Of a DNA stretch of 64,000 bases, positions 55,387 through 63,926 are shown piece by piece. This stretch comes from UBA5859 sp041940025. Lineage in GTDB: Bacteria; Pseudomonadota; Gammaproteobacteria; UBA5859. Location: assembly GCA_041940025.1 (NCBI GenBank), contig JBGTSY010000004.1, positions 124,001-188,000 of the forward strand. Direction: 5' to 3'. The notes below the pieces were generated by a model, which did no database searches, was not told the origin of the DNA, and worked only from the letters and a program-made list of their open reading frames with translations. Both the position numbers and the translations under genes were made by a program. Each line of letters begins with the position of its first letter. The first letter of the stretch is position 1.

Positions 55387-55764
55387 ATGCTGTCTAAAGA
55401 AGAAAAAATTCTGATTGTTGATGACATGCGCATGATTCGCAAGTCAATCACAAAAATCTTGGGGGAAATTGGCTACGACAATGTCATTTTCGCTGAGAAC
55501 GGTGAACAGGCTGTGAGCAAACATAAAGAAGAAAAACCAGGCATGATATTTCTGGATGTGGTGATGCCGAAAATGACTGGTGATGAAGCACTCGAACTCA
55601 TTCGAGAGGCAGATGCAAACGTCCCCATTGTGATGTTGACGTCAGTCGCCGATAAGACTCTCATGGACAAATGTCAACGACTGGGGATCTCCGGATATGT
55701 GTTAAAACCGGTCACCCAAGACAATGGACCGGATCTCCTATTCAATTATTTAGCCAACGCCTGA
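55387..55764 (+). CDS. Single-domain CheY-like response regulator
   Basis: 125-residue receiver. The acidic pair is in ILIVDDMRMIRK, the phosphoacceptor in FLDVVMPKMTGDEA, the Thr/Ser switch in VMLTSVADK and the lysine in YVLKPVT. It has no output domain. Paired with the CheX-like phosphatase upstream, probably one transcript. The target may be the motor or another process. Confidence 0.93.
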   Translation: MLSKEEKILIVDDMRMIRKSITKILGEIGYDNVIFAENGEQAVSKHKEEKPGMIFLDVVMPKMTGDEALELIREADANVPIVMLTSVADKTLMDKCQRLGISGYVLKPVTQDNGPDLLFNYLANA

Positions 55765-55813
55765 TATTATTGGATGGCTTAAACCAAAAGTGATACTGCT
55801 CAATTACCAATTT

Positions 55814-55840
55814 AAATCCGCTGAAAAGCGGATTTTTTTT
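55814..55840 (+). terminator. Intrinsic terminator after cheY
   Basis: AATCCGC-TGAAAA-GCGGATT followed by six T. It also reads as a hairpin on the minus strand, just after the ppiB stop, so it may serve both converging genes. Confidence 0.85.
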
Positions 55841-56357
55841 ATTTAAGTTCCGGGAAATTCTGGTTCAAAATTTCATCCCATTCCGCCAGACGATTTGCCA
55901 TCTTGGAAAGCAATGGTTCTATATCACCCGTAATTGTCACCTGAGTAATGGTGTCCCCCTGTTTTATCGCATTTACCACCTCTATATCAGAAGGTGATTT
56001 TGCGCGACCAAACACTGTATGTTTGCCATCGAGCCAAGGGGTTTCTAAATGGGTAATAAAAAATTGACTGCCATTCGTGCCGGGGCCCGCATTTGCCATC
56101 GACAGCATACCCGCCCCATCATGTTTTAACTCCTGAGAACACTCATCTTCAAATCGATAACCTGGCCCCCCGGCGCCGGTTCCGGATGGACATCCTGCCT
56201 GCACCATAAAATCATCAATCACTCGATGAAAACTCAGACCATCGTAGTACCCTCGCTGAGCTAAATTGACAAAATTGGCCACCGTTACCGGGGCCTGTTC
56301 AGCGAACAGATCCAGGTGGATACTCCCTTTGTTGGTTGCAATTTCCGCAGTAATCAT
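55839..56357 (-). CDS. ppiB: Cyclophilin-type peptidyl-prolyl isomerase
   Basis: 172 residues from ATG 56357 (GGAG 11 nt upstream). The cyclophilin core is intact: SFHRVIDDFMVQAGCPSGTG, the catalytic arginine in FHRV, MANAGPGTNGSQFFIT and WLDGKHTVFG. No signal peptide, so cytoplasmic PpiB type. It is about 8 residues longer than E. coli PpiB at the C-terminus. Confidence 0.94.
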   Translation of the reverse strand: MITAEIATNKGSIHLDLFAEQAPVTVANFVNLAQRGYYDGLSFHRVIDDFMVQAGCPSGTGAGGPGYRFEDECSQELKHDGAGMLSMANAGPGTNGSQFFITHLETPWLDGKHTVFGRAKSPSDIEVVNAIKQGDTITQVTITGDIEPLLSKMANRLAEWDEILNQNFPELK

Positions 56358-56494
56358 AAGGACCGTTGCTCCATGATTTGAGTGTGAGTTCATTCCCGGC
56401 TTAGGTCAGAAAACACTGTTCAGATGTAGGGAGAGTATAGCCAAATCAGCGGACGGATTCATGTTACTTTGTAATCGCGCTAATTAATGTGCAT

Positions 56495-56893
56495 TCAGTC
56501 CCCCTCTGAAAACGGGGTCGACAAAGCGCCTCTGTAGAATTGCAGTCTGTCAGGCAAGCGATTAACCGGCAAATTTCCATGACGCAACTGCATCACGCTT
56601 GTATAGGGCAACACGATTAAATCCACTGCCGCACTGGATCCCATATCGAAGATCGCAAACAGAAGCAGATCGTCTGTTTTCGTCGACAGATTAGCAGGAG
56701 GACCGACAAAGGTCGTACAGAAACCAAGGGAAAGACCGCTGAACACTCGCGGTACGGAATCGCAATAGGTGGGCGTGTTGAATCCGGGGGATCGCAGTTC
56801 CATCTGTCCATTTTTAGACAGAGTTTTCATTGTCGAACACCCCTGTACTACTACCAATAACAGGCCACATAGGATCAGAGTATATCTATTCAT
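56495..56893 (-). CDS. YceK/YidQ family lipoprotein
   Basis: 132-residue lipoprotein with signal and lipobox VVVQGCS (Cys near 19). The pattern PRVFSGLSLGFCTT...LFAIFDMGSSAAVDLIVLPYT is that of the YceK/YidQ (DUF1375) family, whose role is unknown. A single gene between ppiB and a membrane protein. Confidence 0.8.
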   Translation of the reverse strand: MNRYTLILCGLLLVVVQGCSTMKTLSKNGQMELRSPGFNTPTYCDSVPRVFSGLSLGFCTTFVGPPANLSTKTDDLLLFAIFDMGSSAAVDLIVLPYTSVMQLRHGNLPVNRLPDRLQFYRGALSTPFSEGD

Positions 56894-56973
56894 ATCACTA
56901 GATTTCTATTACAGTCTACTTGTGTCTGTATCGAACCTGTGAGATGAATCAACAGAGAAATAGTCCACAATTC

Positions 56974-57414
56974 TCACATCTCACTGCTAAGTGTTTTATT
57001 CCATTTCTGACGCAGCGCACGTTGACGATAGGCTTTGGCTCGGATTGACCACAATGCAAATAGTGCCATGATAAAAGCCGTGGAGCTATATGCAAGAGCC
57101 AGTAAATTCGAATTCGAATGCAAATCGAGGAGCAATAATTGGCCCAATCGACTGAGACTGAGAGCCAGCAGTATCGGCAAAAGAGCTACCAACCCCACTA
57201 TATGTGCACGCTCAATAGTAGCACAAAGAAGAAAAAAGCATCCCATCAGCCCTTGAAAGTAGGCGTTAGAATATAAATTCGCCGATACGTGGAATACGTC
57301 CGCTAGTAAAAAGGGTGCCAAATATAGCGCATAATGTGGCTGCAAATATGTGACTAATCCACATGCCAAAAACAACACACCAGTAATGACTAGTAATCCA
57401 CGACTATCATTCAT
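56974..57414 (-). CDS. Small integral membrane protein, 146 residues, unrecognised
   Basis: Four predicted membrane helices: about 7-27 (LLVITGVLFLACGLVTYL), 53-72, 72-90 (IVGLVALLPILLALSLSRLG) and 104-122 (LALAYSSTAFIMALFALWSI), with a basic C-terminus RAKAYRQRALRQKW. No domain family recognised. It is 80 nt upstream of the YceK-like gene on the same strand. Confidence 0.7.
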   Translation of the reverse strand: MNDSRGLLVITGVLFLACGLVTYLQPHYALYLAPFLLADVFHVSANLYSNAYFQGLMGCFFLLCATIERAHIVGLVALLPILLALSLSRLGQLLLLDLHSNSNLLALAYSSTAFIMALFALWSIRAKAYRQRALRQKWNKTLSSEM

Positions 57415-57577
57415 GACCGCTTAAACCAATTTGATATACACACCAGCGACAAAAATCGAGGATCCTTTCGCTTCAGATATAGTAAATGTGCACTAGATCA
57501 CCATTGCGTCTGTAGAATGAGGCTCGATTAATTAATCGTTGACATAGAATTGATTAAAGTTTATACAATATGATCGT

Positions 57578-58033
57578 ATGGCCTATCATGTTGAAAAGGA
57601 CTTGCGACATTGGGCCCCAATCAGTGTGAATTGCACTTGTTTGCGGGTTCGTAAGGCTGCTCTCGCTCTAACAGACCATTTTGAATCTTATCTCGCCCCC
57701 CTCAACATCAACTCAACTCAATACTCCATTTTAACGGTTTTAGACATTATTGACGGTAGCAGTGTGTGTCAGTTAGCAGAAATTATTGCTATGCCACGGA
57801 AAACCTTAGCCCGTCACCTGAAACCACTGGAACTGAGAAAGTTGATATCCATTGAGCAGGGAAGCGACAAGAGAGAGAGGACTGTGAAAATTTCCGATCC
57901 GGGCGCTGATTTGATCAAACAGTGCCGTCCGCTTTGGGATCTGGCACAGTCTGATATGGTAGAGCGATTGGGAAGACAGGGTTGGCGTCAAACCCATGAG
58001 CTGCTGGAAACCTTAGCCACTATTAACGATTAG
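57578..58033 (+). CDS. MarR-family transcriptional regulator
   Basis: 151 residues. The winged helix-turn-helix is visible: STQYSILTVLDIID, VCQLAEIIAMPRKTLARHLKPLE (recognition helix) and RKLISIEQGSDKRERTVKISDPG (wing with DKRERT). The ligand is unknown. It is convergent with the aminotransferase gene, so it may or may not control it. Confidence 0.88.
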   Translation: MAYHVEKDLRHWAPISVNCTCLRVRKAALALTDHFESYLAPLNINSTQYSILTVLDIIDGSSVCQLAEIIAMPRKTLARHLKPLELRKLISIEQGSDKRERTVKISDPGADLIKQCRPLWDLAQSDMVERLGRQGWRQTHELLETLATIND

Positions 58034-58094
58034 TGAGCCGAATGTCGGGACAAAAATCGAAACTGAGTTGTCGTTTCGAGGAGCAATTGTCACC

Positions 58095-59282
58095 CTAATT
58101 TTTGCTCTCATACTGACTATCGAGGGCCTGTTTCGCTACTCCAGATCCCACCTTCACGCCTTGATGGCGCAATCCATCCTCTAATGCGGTCACACACAAT
58201 CGAACATTGCGTTCATGACAACCATTGCCCATTAATCCTATACGCCAAGCCCGACCCGCAAAGTCTCCCAAACCTGCACCGATTTCCAAATCATATTGGT
58301 TCAACACCTGCTGACGGACTTTCGCTTCGTCCACCCCTTCGGGTGCCCAAATACTATTGAGTTGTGGCAAGCGATAAGCTTCATCGACCACGAACTTCAA
58401 TCCCAATGCTTGTAAACCGGCGCCTAATGCACGATGGTGAGTTTGGTGCCGATCCCACGCCTGCTGTAACCCCTCTTCATGTAGCATCAATAGGGCTTCA
58501 TGAAGTGCATACATTTGATTGACGGGCGCAGTATGGTGATAGGTTCTCCCTCCTTGTCCATCCCAGTACGCACGCACCAAATTGATATCCAAAAACCAAC
58601 TCTGTACCTCTGTTTCCCGTGCCTCTATGGCTTTCAAAGCTCGCTCACTGAAGGTCACAGGAGACAACCCAGGAATACAGGAGAGACATTTCTGAGTCCC
58701 CGAATAGACAGCGTCTAACTCCCATTCATCCACTTTGAGCGGGATCCCACCCAATGAGGTGACGGTATCGACTATGGAGAGTGCCTGGTGTTGGTGTGCC
58801 AACTGGGACAATTTCGCGACATCTGATCGGACCCCAGTTGAGGTCTCCGCATGCACCATGGCAACGGCTTTAATGCCCGAATGATTTTTCAGAGTCTCTT
58901 CAACCTGCTCGATAGAGATGGGCGCGCCCCAGGCATTGTCCACCAGGATCGCTTCTCCGCCTGCCCGTAGCACGTTTTGCCGCATCCGCTCTCCGAACAC
59001 ACCGTTGCGGCAAACCAGGATCTTATCCCCCGGCTCTACCAAATTGACGAAACACATCTCCATACCCGAGGAGCCCGGCGCGGAAACCGGGAAGGTCATC
59101 GCATGACTGGTTTGAAAAGCGAATCGCAGTAACTCTTTAATTTCTTCCATCAGTTGCGTGAACTTCGGATCCAGGTGACCGATAGTGGGACGAGACAGCG
59201 CACCGAGCACGCGCGCACTGACGTCTGAGGGACCAGGCCCCATTAGGGTACGTTGTGGCGGATAAAAGGGCGCAAACTGACT
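58095..59282 (-). CDS. Alanine/serine-glyoxylate aminotransferase-like, PLP enzyme
   Basis: 395 residues from ATG 59282 (GGAG eight bases upstream). Class V fold: LMGPGPSDVSARVLGALSRPTIGHLDP, PVSAPGSSGMEMCF, VDTVTSLGGIPLKVDEWELD, and the PLP lysine in SGTQKCLSCIPGLSPV. Members make pyruvate/glycine or hydroxypyruvate from glyoxylate. It lies 12 nt from the ABC ATPase stop region on the same strand, downstream of the transporter operon. Confidence 0.9.
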   Translation of the reverse strand, partial: SQFAPFYPPQRTLMGPGPSDVSARVLGALSRPTIGHLDPKFTQLMEEIKELLRFAFQTSHAMTFPVSAPGSSGMEMCFVNLVEPGDKILVCRNGVFGERMRQNVLRAGGEAILVDNAWGAPISIEQVEETLKNHSGIKAVAMVHAETSTGVRSDVAKLSQLAHQHQALSIVDTVTSLGGIPLKVDEWELDAVYSGTQKCLSCIPGLSPVTFSERALKAIEARETEVQSWFLDINLVRAYWDGQGGRTYHHTAPVNQMYALHEALLMLHEEGLQQAWDRHQTHHRALGAGLQALGLKFVVDEAYRLPQLNSIWAPEGVDEAKVRQQVLNQYDLEIGAGLGDFAGRAWRIGLMGNGCHERNVRLCVTALEDGLRHQGVKVGSGVAKQALDSQYESKN

Positions 59283-59311
59283 CATAAGTAACTCCAAAAA
59301 ACGTGTATTAG

Positions 59312-61306
59312 TTAACCAAAAAGATGACAGCGAACCACGTGGCTATTGCTGATTTTAGAAGTGGTTGGATAAGATTGACGACACTGCTCAGTGGCATGTG
59401 CACAACGGGGATGAAAATGACATCCTTGCGGTGGATTGGAAGGAGACGGGATCTCCCCACCCAGTTGCAGTTTCATCATCGATCGCTCCTCCTCAATCTT
59501 CGGCACGGCCGCCAAAAGCGCGATAGTATAAGGATGTTTCGGCGAATCTAAAAGTTCGTGTACTTTACCCTGCTCCACAATTCTTCCCAGGTACATCACT
59601 GCGACTTCATCTGCCAGGTATTCCACCACAGAAAGATTGTGGGTGATAAAGAGATAGCTTAAATGATGCTCTACTTGTAATTCTTTTAGCAGATTTAAAA
59701 TTTGCGCTTGTACGGAGACATCCAGCGCGCTTGTGGGTTCGTCACACACAATCAGTTTAGGCTCTACCGCCAAAGCCCGTGCAATACAGATGCGTTGACG
59801 CTGACCGCCGGAAAATTCATGAGGATAACGAGCCCCCACTTGAGGCGGTAAGCCTACTCTTTCCAATAAGGTTTTTACCCGCTCGGCACGCTGTTGAGGC
59901 GTCTCCCCTATGTTCTGCGCCAACATGCCTTCCAACAAGATATCTTCTACCAACATGCGCGGATTCATTGAGGAATAGGGATCTTGAAAAATAAATTGAA
60001 AGTCTCGACGCATGGGGCGCAATTGACTCTCTGACAACTTCGTCAAGTCCTGCCCATTAAAGTTTACCTCCCCAGCAGTGGGTCGTATCAGTTGTAGAAT
60101 GGCTTTGCCCACCGTGGTTTTGCCGCACCCCGACTCACCTACCAGCGCCAATGTTTTACCGGCATCTAAAGTGAGATCAATTCCATCCACCGCATACACA
60201 TACCCCGCCGTGCGTTTCATTAATCCTTTATGGATTGGAAAATGCACTTGCAAGTTTTTGATCTCTAGTTTAACCCCTTCCGCAGCCGGATCCGCACTCA
60301 CTATGCTTAAAGCATCCTGTTCTACACCCGATTGCATGTGTCCAGGAAAAAAACAGCGCGCATGATGCTCTTCACCCAACTGCTGCCAAGGGGGAGCAGA
60401 CGATTCGCATTCCGCTTGTACAAAATCACAACGATTAGCAAAGCGGCAACCCACAAAATCTTGGGTTAATTTAGGTACACTGCCTCGAATGATTTCCAGC
60501 GGCCGGTCGCGCTTAACATCGGTGGGTAAAGAGGCAAACAATTTTTTTGCATACGGATGCGCTACCTGAGTGAAAAATTCTTGCTGTGTGGCCAGTTCCA
60601 CCAAATGCCCTGCATACATAACTGCCACCCTATCGGCAATTTGTGCCACCACACCCAAGTCATGGGTAATCAACAGCATTGCCATGCCGGTGTCCTGTTG
60701 CAGCTGCTTCAATAGACTTAAGATCTGCGCCTGTGTTGTCACATCCAGAGCTGTGGTGGGTTCGTCTGCAATGAGGATTTCCGGCTCTCCCGCTAACGCC
60801 ATCGCAATCATAATGCGCTGTTTCATGCCGCCGGAAAGTTGATGAGGATACTCGCCATACCGTCGTGCCGGATCCGGAATACGAACCAACTCTAACAACT
60901 CAATGGTACGACGCTTGGCCTGATCTTTTGACAGGGAAAAGTGTAAGTCCAATACTTCCTTGATCTGTTTTCCCACACTCATGACGGGATTAAGAGACGA
61001 CTGCGGTTCCTGGAAAATCATGCCAATCTTGCGGCCACGAATCGACTGCATTTCACGCTCAGTGAGAGACAATAGATTTTGTCCATGCAATAACACCTCA
61101 CCGCTGACAATTCTGCCGGCAGGCTCTGGCACCAGCCGCATCACCGATAGGGCAGTCATGGACTTACCACACCCAGACTCGCCCAACAATGCAAAGGTTT
61201 CTCCTCGCTGTAGGGAAAAAGAGACACCATCCACTGCCCGTGCTTCGCCTTCGTTAGTCTTAAACCAAGTGGAAAGATGATTAATGGTGAGTAACGGATT
61301 ATTCAT
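59312..61306 (-). CDS. yejF: Peptide-type ABC transporter, two fused ATPases (YejF/GsiA type)
   Basis: 664 residues, two complete nucleotide-binding domains. First: GESGCGKSMT, LSGGMKQRIMIAMAL, ILIADEPTTALDV. Second: GESGCGKTTV, FSGGQRQRICIARAL, LIVCDEPTSALDV. Each is followed by the oligopeptide C-terminal domain with cysteines (GCRFANRCDF and GCHFHPRCAHATEQC). ATG 61306 is chosen; a longer frame overlaps the permease end. It energises the permeases encoded upstream. Confidence 0.9.
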   Translation of the reverse strand: MNNPLLTINHLSTWFKTNEGEARAVDGVSFSLQRGETFALLGESGCGKSMTALSVMRLVPEPAGRIVSGEVLLHGQNLLSLTEREMQSIRGRKIGMIFQEPQSSLNPVMSVGKQIKEVLDLHFSLSKDQAKRRTIELLELVRIPDPARRYGEYPHQLSGGMKQRIMIAMALAGEPEILIADEPTTALDVTTQAQILSLLKQLQQDTGMAMLLITHDLGVVAQIADRVAVMYAGHLVELATQQEFFTQVAHPYAKKLFASLPTDVKRDRPLEIIRGSVPKLTQDFVGCRFANRCDFVQAECESSAPPWQQLGEEHHARCFFPGHMQSGVEQDALSIVSADPAAEGVKLEIKNLQVHFPIHKGLMKRTAGYVYAVDGIDLTLDAGKTLALVGESGCGKTTVGKAILQLIRPTAGEVNFNGQDLTKLSESQLRPMRRDFQFIFQDPYSSMNPRMLVEDILLEGMLAQNIGETPQQRAERVKTLLERVGLPPQVGARYPHEFSGGQRQRICIARALAVEPKLIVCDEPTSALDVSVQAQILNLLKELQVEHHLSYLFITHNLSVVEYLADEVAVMYLGRIVEQGKVHELLDSPKHPYTIALLAAVPKIEEERSMMKLQLGGEIPSPSNPPQGCHFHPRCAHATEQCRQSYPTTSKISNSHVVRCHLFG

Positions 61307-61316
61307 AGTCACTGTC

Positions 61317-62729
61317 TCAATGGGACCTGGGATCGAAGGCGTCTCGTACCGCATCTGCAAATAGATTGGCCGACAAAACCAGCATTAACATAAAGAAAAA
61401 AGCTGTGACCAAAGACCACCACACCATGGGATCACGAGCCATTTCCAAACGTGCTCTATTGATCATGTTGCCCCAGCTTTCCATGGTCGGATCCACACCA
61501 ATGCCAATATAAGACAACACGGCCTCGGCCAACACCAGGCCACTAAAGTCCAACACAATGGTGATGAGCACGATATGCATAATATTGGGCAACAGATGAC
61601 GCAATAAAATTAACACTTGGGAGACACCAAAGGCATGTGCGGCTTGCACATAATCCATCTCTTTGAGCTTGAGGACTTCTGCTCGGAGTAGTCGACATAA
61701 CCCAGTCCAACTGGTGATCCCTAAGATAAAACATAGTGCCAACAATCTCACGTCCTGTCTTTGGGCGATGGAGCGAAACAACTCTTCATACTGATCCATG
61801 TAGAGATCTAACATTAGGCTCGCAGAAGCGATCAACAATACTCCTGGTATTGAACTTAGAGTGGTATAAAGATACTGAATGATGTCATCCGTGCGACCAC
61901 CAAAATAACCTGCCGACATGCCCAAAACCAACGCGACCGGCAACATTATCAGAGTAGTGACTGTGCCAATGGTGATGCCTGTGCGAATGCTCTTTATGGC
62001 TTGATACAGCACATCCGCGCCCACTTTATCTGTACCGAATAGATGATAAACGGAACCCAGATTGATGATGGCACAGATCAGCAATGCAATGAATAACACG
62101 ACGATTAAAGAGGCGCGCCAAGGAAGCGCCGTGGTACCCATCAGGATATTTTTCGCCCTCTTTAAGATGGACTCATTCGATTCGGTATTGATTAGCGAAG
62201 CCAACAATAGCAACAAGAGCCCAGTACAAATAATGGCTTCGAACATACTGAGTAGTAAGCGTTGAGTGATATCTTCTGCTCTAGAATGACCCACGCCTAT
62301 GAGATGGCTTCCCCCATGTTGTAATCGAGGAAAAGTCCTTACTGTGGATCCATCTTGCTGCCGAACGGTCTCTTTAGAAAAGCTATATAACGCCAAGGGC
62401 GCAGAGTAAGTGGTTTCCGCCGCTGGTAACAAACGCAATAATGCTACATCCAATACGCTATTGATTTCATTTTGGAACTCAGTCTCCCCATTATGCTGAG
62501 AGGGAACTGCGAGCCTAAAATGGATTGAATCAAATAACGCCACTGTGACAAATACTATCAATAGTGTCGCACTTGCCATTGCGATAGGACGGGCAAACAC
62601 TAGCCGCCACTTAGCTCGAGTATGGGGATTCTTTAACGCTTGACGTATCACCATACCACCCGACAGTAACAATAGGTAAATCAACCAGTCAGTGGTGAGG
62701 GGTGCAAACTGTATCCGATCAAAAAAAAT
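61317..62729 (-). CDS. yejE: Peptide-type ABC permease with long N-terminal extension and probable non-standard start
   Basis: DppC/YejE-like permease. The core from about residue 240 has GTDKVGADVLYQAI (GTDxxGxDV motif) and the EAA-type loop DYVQAAHAFGVSQ, ending AVRDAFDPRSH. Upstream it has an extra N-terminal half of about 200 residues with membrane helices and a soluble segment. The reading frame has no ATG, GTG or TTG before TTG 62684, which lacks a ribosome site. An ATT at 62729 (or ATC 62732) lies seven (four) bases after AAAAGGA and adds FFDRIQFAPLTTDWL, so I place the start there (470 residues). Confidence 0.82.
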   Translation of the reverse strand: MFFDRIQFAPLTTDWLIYLLLLSGGMVIRQALKNPHTRAKWRLVFARPIAMASATLLIVFVTVALFDSIHFRLAVPSQHNGETEFQNEINSVLDVALLRLLPAAETTYSAPLALYSFSKETVRQQDGSTVRTFPRLQHGGSHLIGVGHSRAEDITQRLLLSMFEAIICTGLLLLLLASLINTESNESILKRAKNILMGTTALPWRASLIVVLFIALLICAIINLGSVYHLFGTDKVGADVLYQAIKSIRTGITIGTVTTLIMLPVALVLGMSAGYFGGRTDDIIQYLYTTLSSIPGVLLIASASLMLDLYMDQYEELFRSIAQRQDVRLLALCFILGITSWTGLCRLLRAEVLKLKEMDYVQAAHAFGVSQVLILLRHLLPNIMHIVLITIVLDFSGLVLAEAVLSYIGIGVDPTMESWGNMINRARLEMARDPMVWWSLVTAFFFMLMLVLSANLFADAVRDAFDPRSH

Positions 62730-62760
62730 GATGGCGTCCTTTTCTGTGATTAGCAGCTTG

Positions 62761-63738
62761 TTAACTCAAACGGATACGAGGATCCGCCCAGGTATAGGTA
62801 ATATCAGTGACTAATAACGCGACGATATAAATCACCGATCCTAAAAAGACCATGGAACGCACAATGGCAAAATCCTGCCGTTGAATCGCCTCAATGGTAT
62901 AGCTACCCAATCCTGGTATGGCGAAAAATGATTCGAATATGAGACTGCCCATGAACAGTAGGGGAATGACGACAACGGTTCCAGTTAAAATCGGGATCAG
63001 TGCATTGCGGAAAACATGGCCAAATAGAACCCCACCTTCAGACATACCTTTTGCGCGAGCAGTTCGCACATAGTCTTTATTGACCTCTTCTAAAAACAGC
63101 GTGCGGTACCACCGGGACGTTCCACCCATGCCGGCGACAATGCCTACGATTACAGGCAATAACAGAAATTTCCACATGGACCATCCCGAGACGAATCCCG
63201 ATATGGGAACCATCTGAAAAAGTTTGCCAAACAGATATTGCGCGAAAATAACGAAAAACAGTGTGGATATGGACATTATTAAAATACAGAACACCACTGC
63301 ATAGAAATCAATTTTAGTGCCACGGAAAAACACCATAAATAGAGCGAAGGCGATATTCACTATCAAGCCTCCTAAAAACATGGGGATCATGATAGCCAAA
63401 CTTGGCCACATACGTTGACGCACATCATGACCAATATCTCGGCCACTATCAGAACGACCAAAATCGAATAAAAATAGACGGAACGATTTGTGATAAAAGA
63501 TGGTCTCTGTGACGCGCTTCACTCCGGAAGCCGATTCATTGTAGATCATCGGTAGATGATAACCATGATCTTGCTTCCATCGCTCCACTGCTTCTGGGGT
63601 GACATATTTTGTACCCAAATGCATCCTCGCCACATCATCAGGAGAATTGACTAAAAAAAAGATGGCAAATGTGATCAGATTCACGCCAATTAAAATCGGA
63701 ATGGAATAGAACACTCTACGGATGATGTATTGGATCAT
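62761..63738 (-). CDS. yejB: Peptide-type ABC permease (DppB/YejB type)
   Basis: 325 residues with six membrane helices. The N-terminus MIQYIIRRVFYSIPILIGVNLITFAIFF is the BPD permease start; the EAA loop is DYVRTARAKGMSEGG and the family end FESFFAIPGLGSYTIEAIQRQD is present. It overlaps the upstream 63-residue protein gene by 4 nt (ATGA), so it is translationally coupled. Confidence 0.93.
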   Translation of the reverse strand: MIQYIIRRVFYSIPILIGVNLITFAIFFLVNSPDDVARMHLGTKYVTPEAVERWKQDHGYHLPMIYNESASGVKRVTETIFYHKSFRLFLFDFGRSDSGRDIGHDVRQRMWPSLAIMIPMFLGGLIVNIAFALFMVFFRGTKIDFYAVVFCILIMSISTLFFVIFAQYLFGKLFQMVPISGFVSGWSMWKFLLLPVIVGIVAGMGGTSRWYRTLFLEEVNKDYVRTARAKGMSEGGVLFGHVFRNALIPILTGTVVVIPLLFMGSLIFESFFAIPGLGSYTIEAIQRQDFAIVRSMVFLGSVIYIVALLVTDITYTWADPRIRLS

Positions 63739-63926
63739 ATAGGTAACTGCGGCTCAATCTTTCGATGCTCACGTTGGCGGTAGATCCACATCACTGCAAC
63801 GACAGCGGACAACAACACAAGAAGCACAAATACCACTGGCCACACCTTGGGACGATTCCATTCAGCTTGCAGTTGCCTGCGTCGCTCGGCATCTATGCGT
63901 TTATATTTCAGCGTATTATTCGCCAT
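63735..63926 (-). CDS. 63-residue single-pass membrane protein in the ABC operon
   Basis: Basic, charged N-terminus (NNTLKYKRIDAERRRQLQAEW), then one helix (about 28-46, VWPVVFVLLVLLSAVVAVM), then a short basic tail. Not a known ABC subunit in my recall. It is locked into the operon: its ATG shares the A of the upstream TGA (TGATG) and its end overlaps the yejB start by 4 nt. Strong coupling and intact frame support a real, co-produced subunit. Confidence 0.8.
   Translation of the reverse strand: MANNTLKYKRIDAERRRQLQAEWNRPKVWPVVFVLLVLLSAVVAVMWIYRQREHRKIEPQLPI

Noticed and set aside
58057..58079. Inverted repeat TCGAAAC/GTTTCGA between marR and the aminotransferase gene
   Set aside because: Seven-bp arms with 9-nt loop and no T-run; could be a weak bidirectional stop but evidence is too thin.
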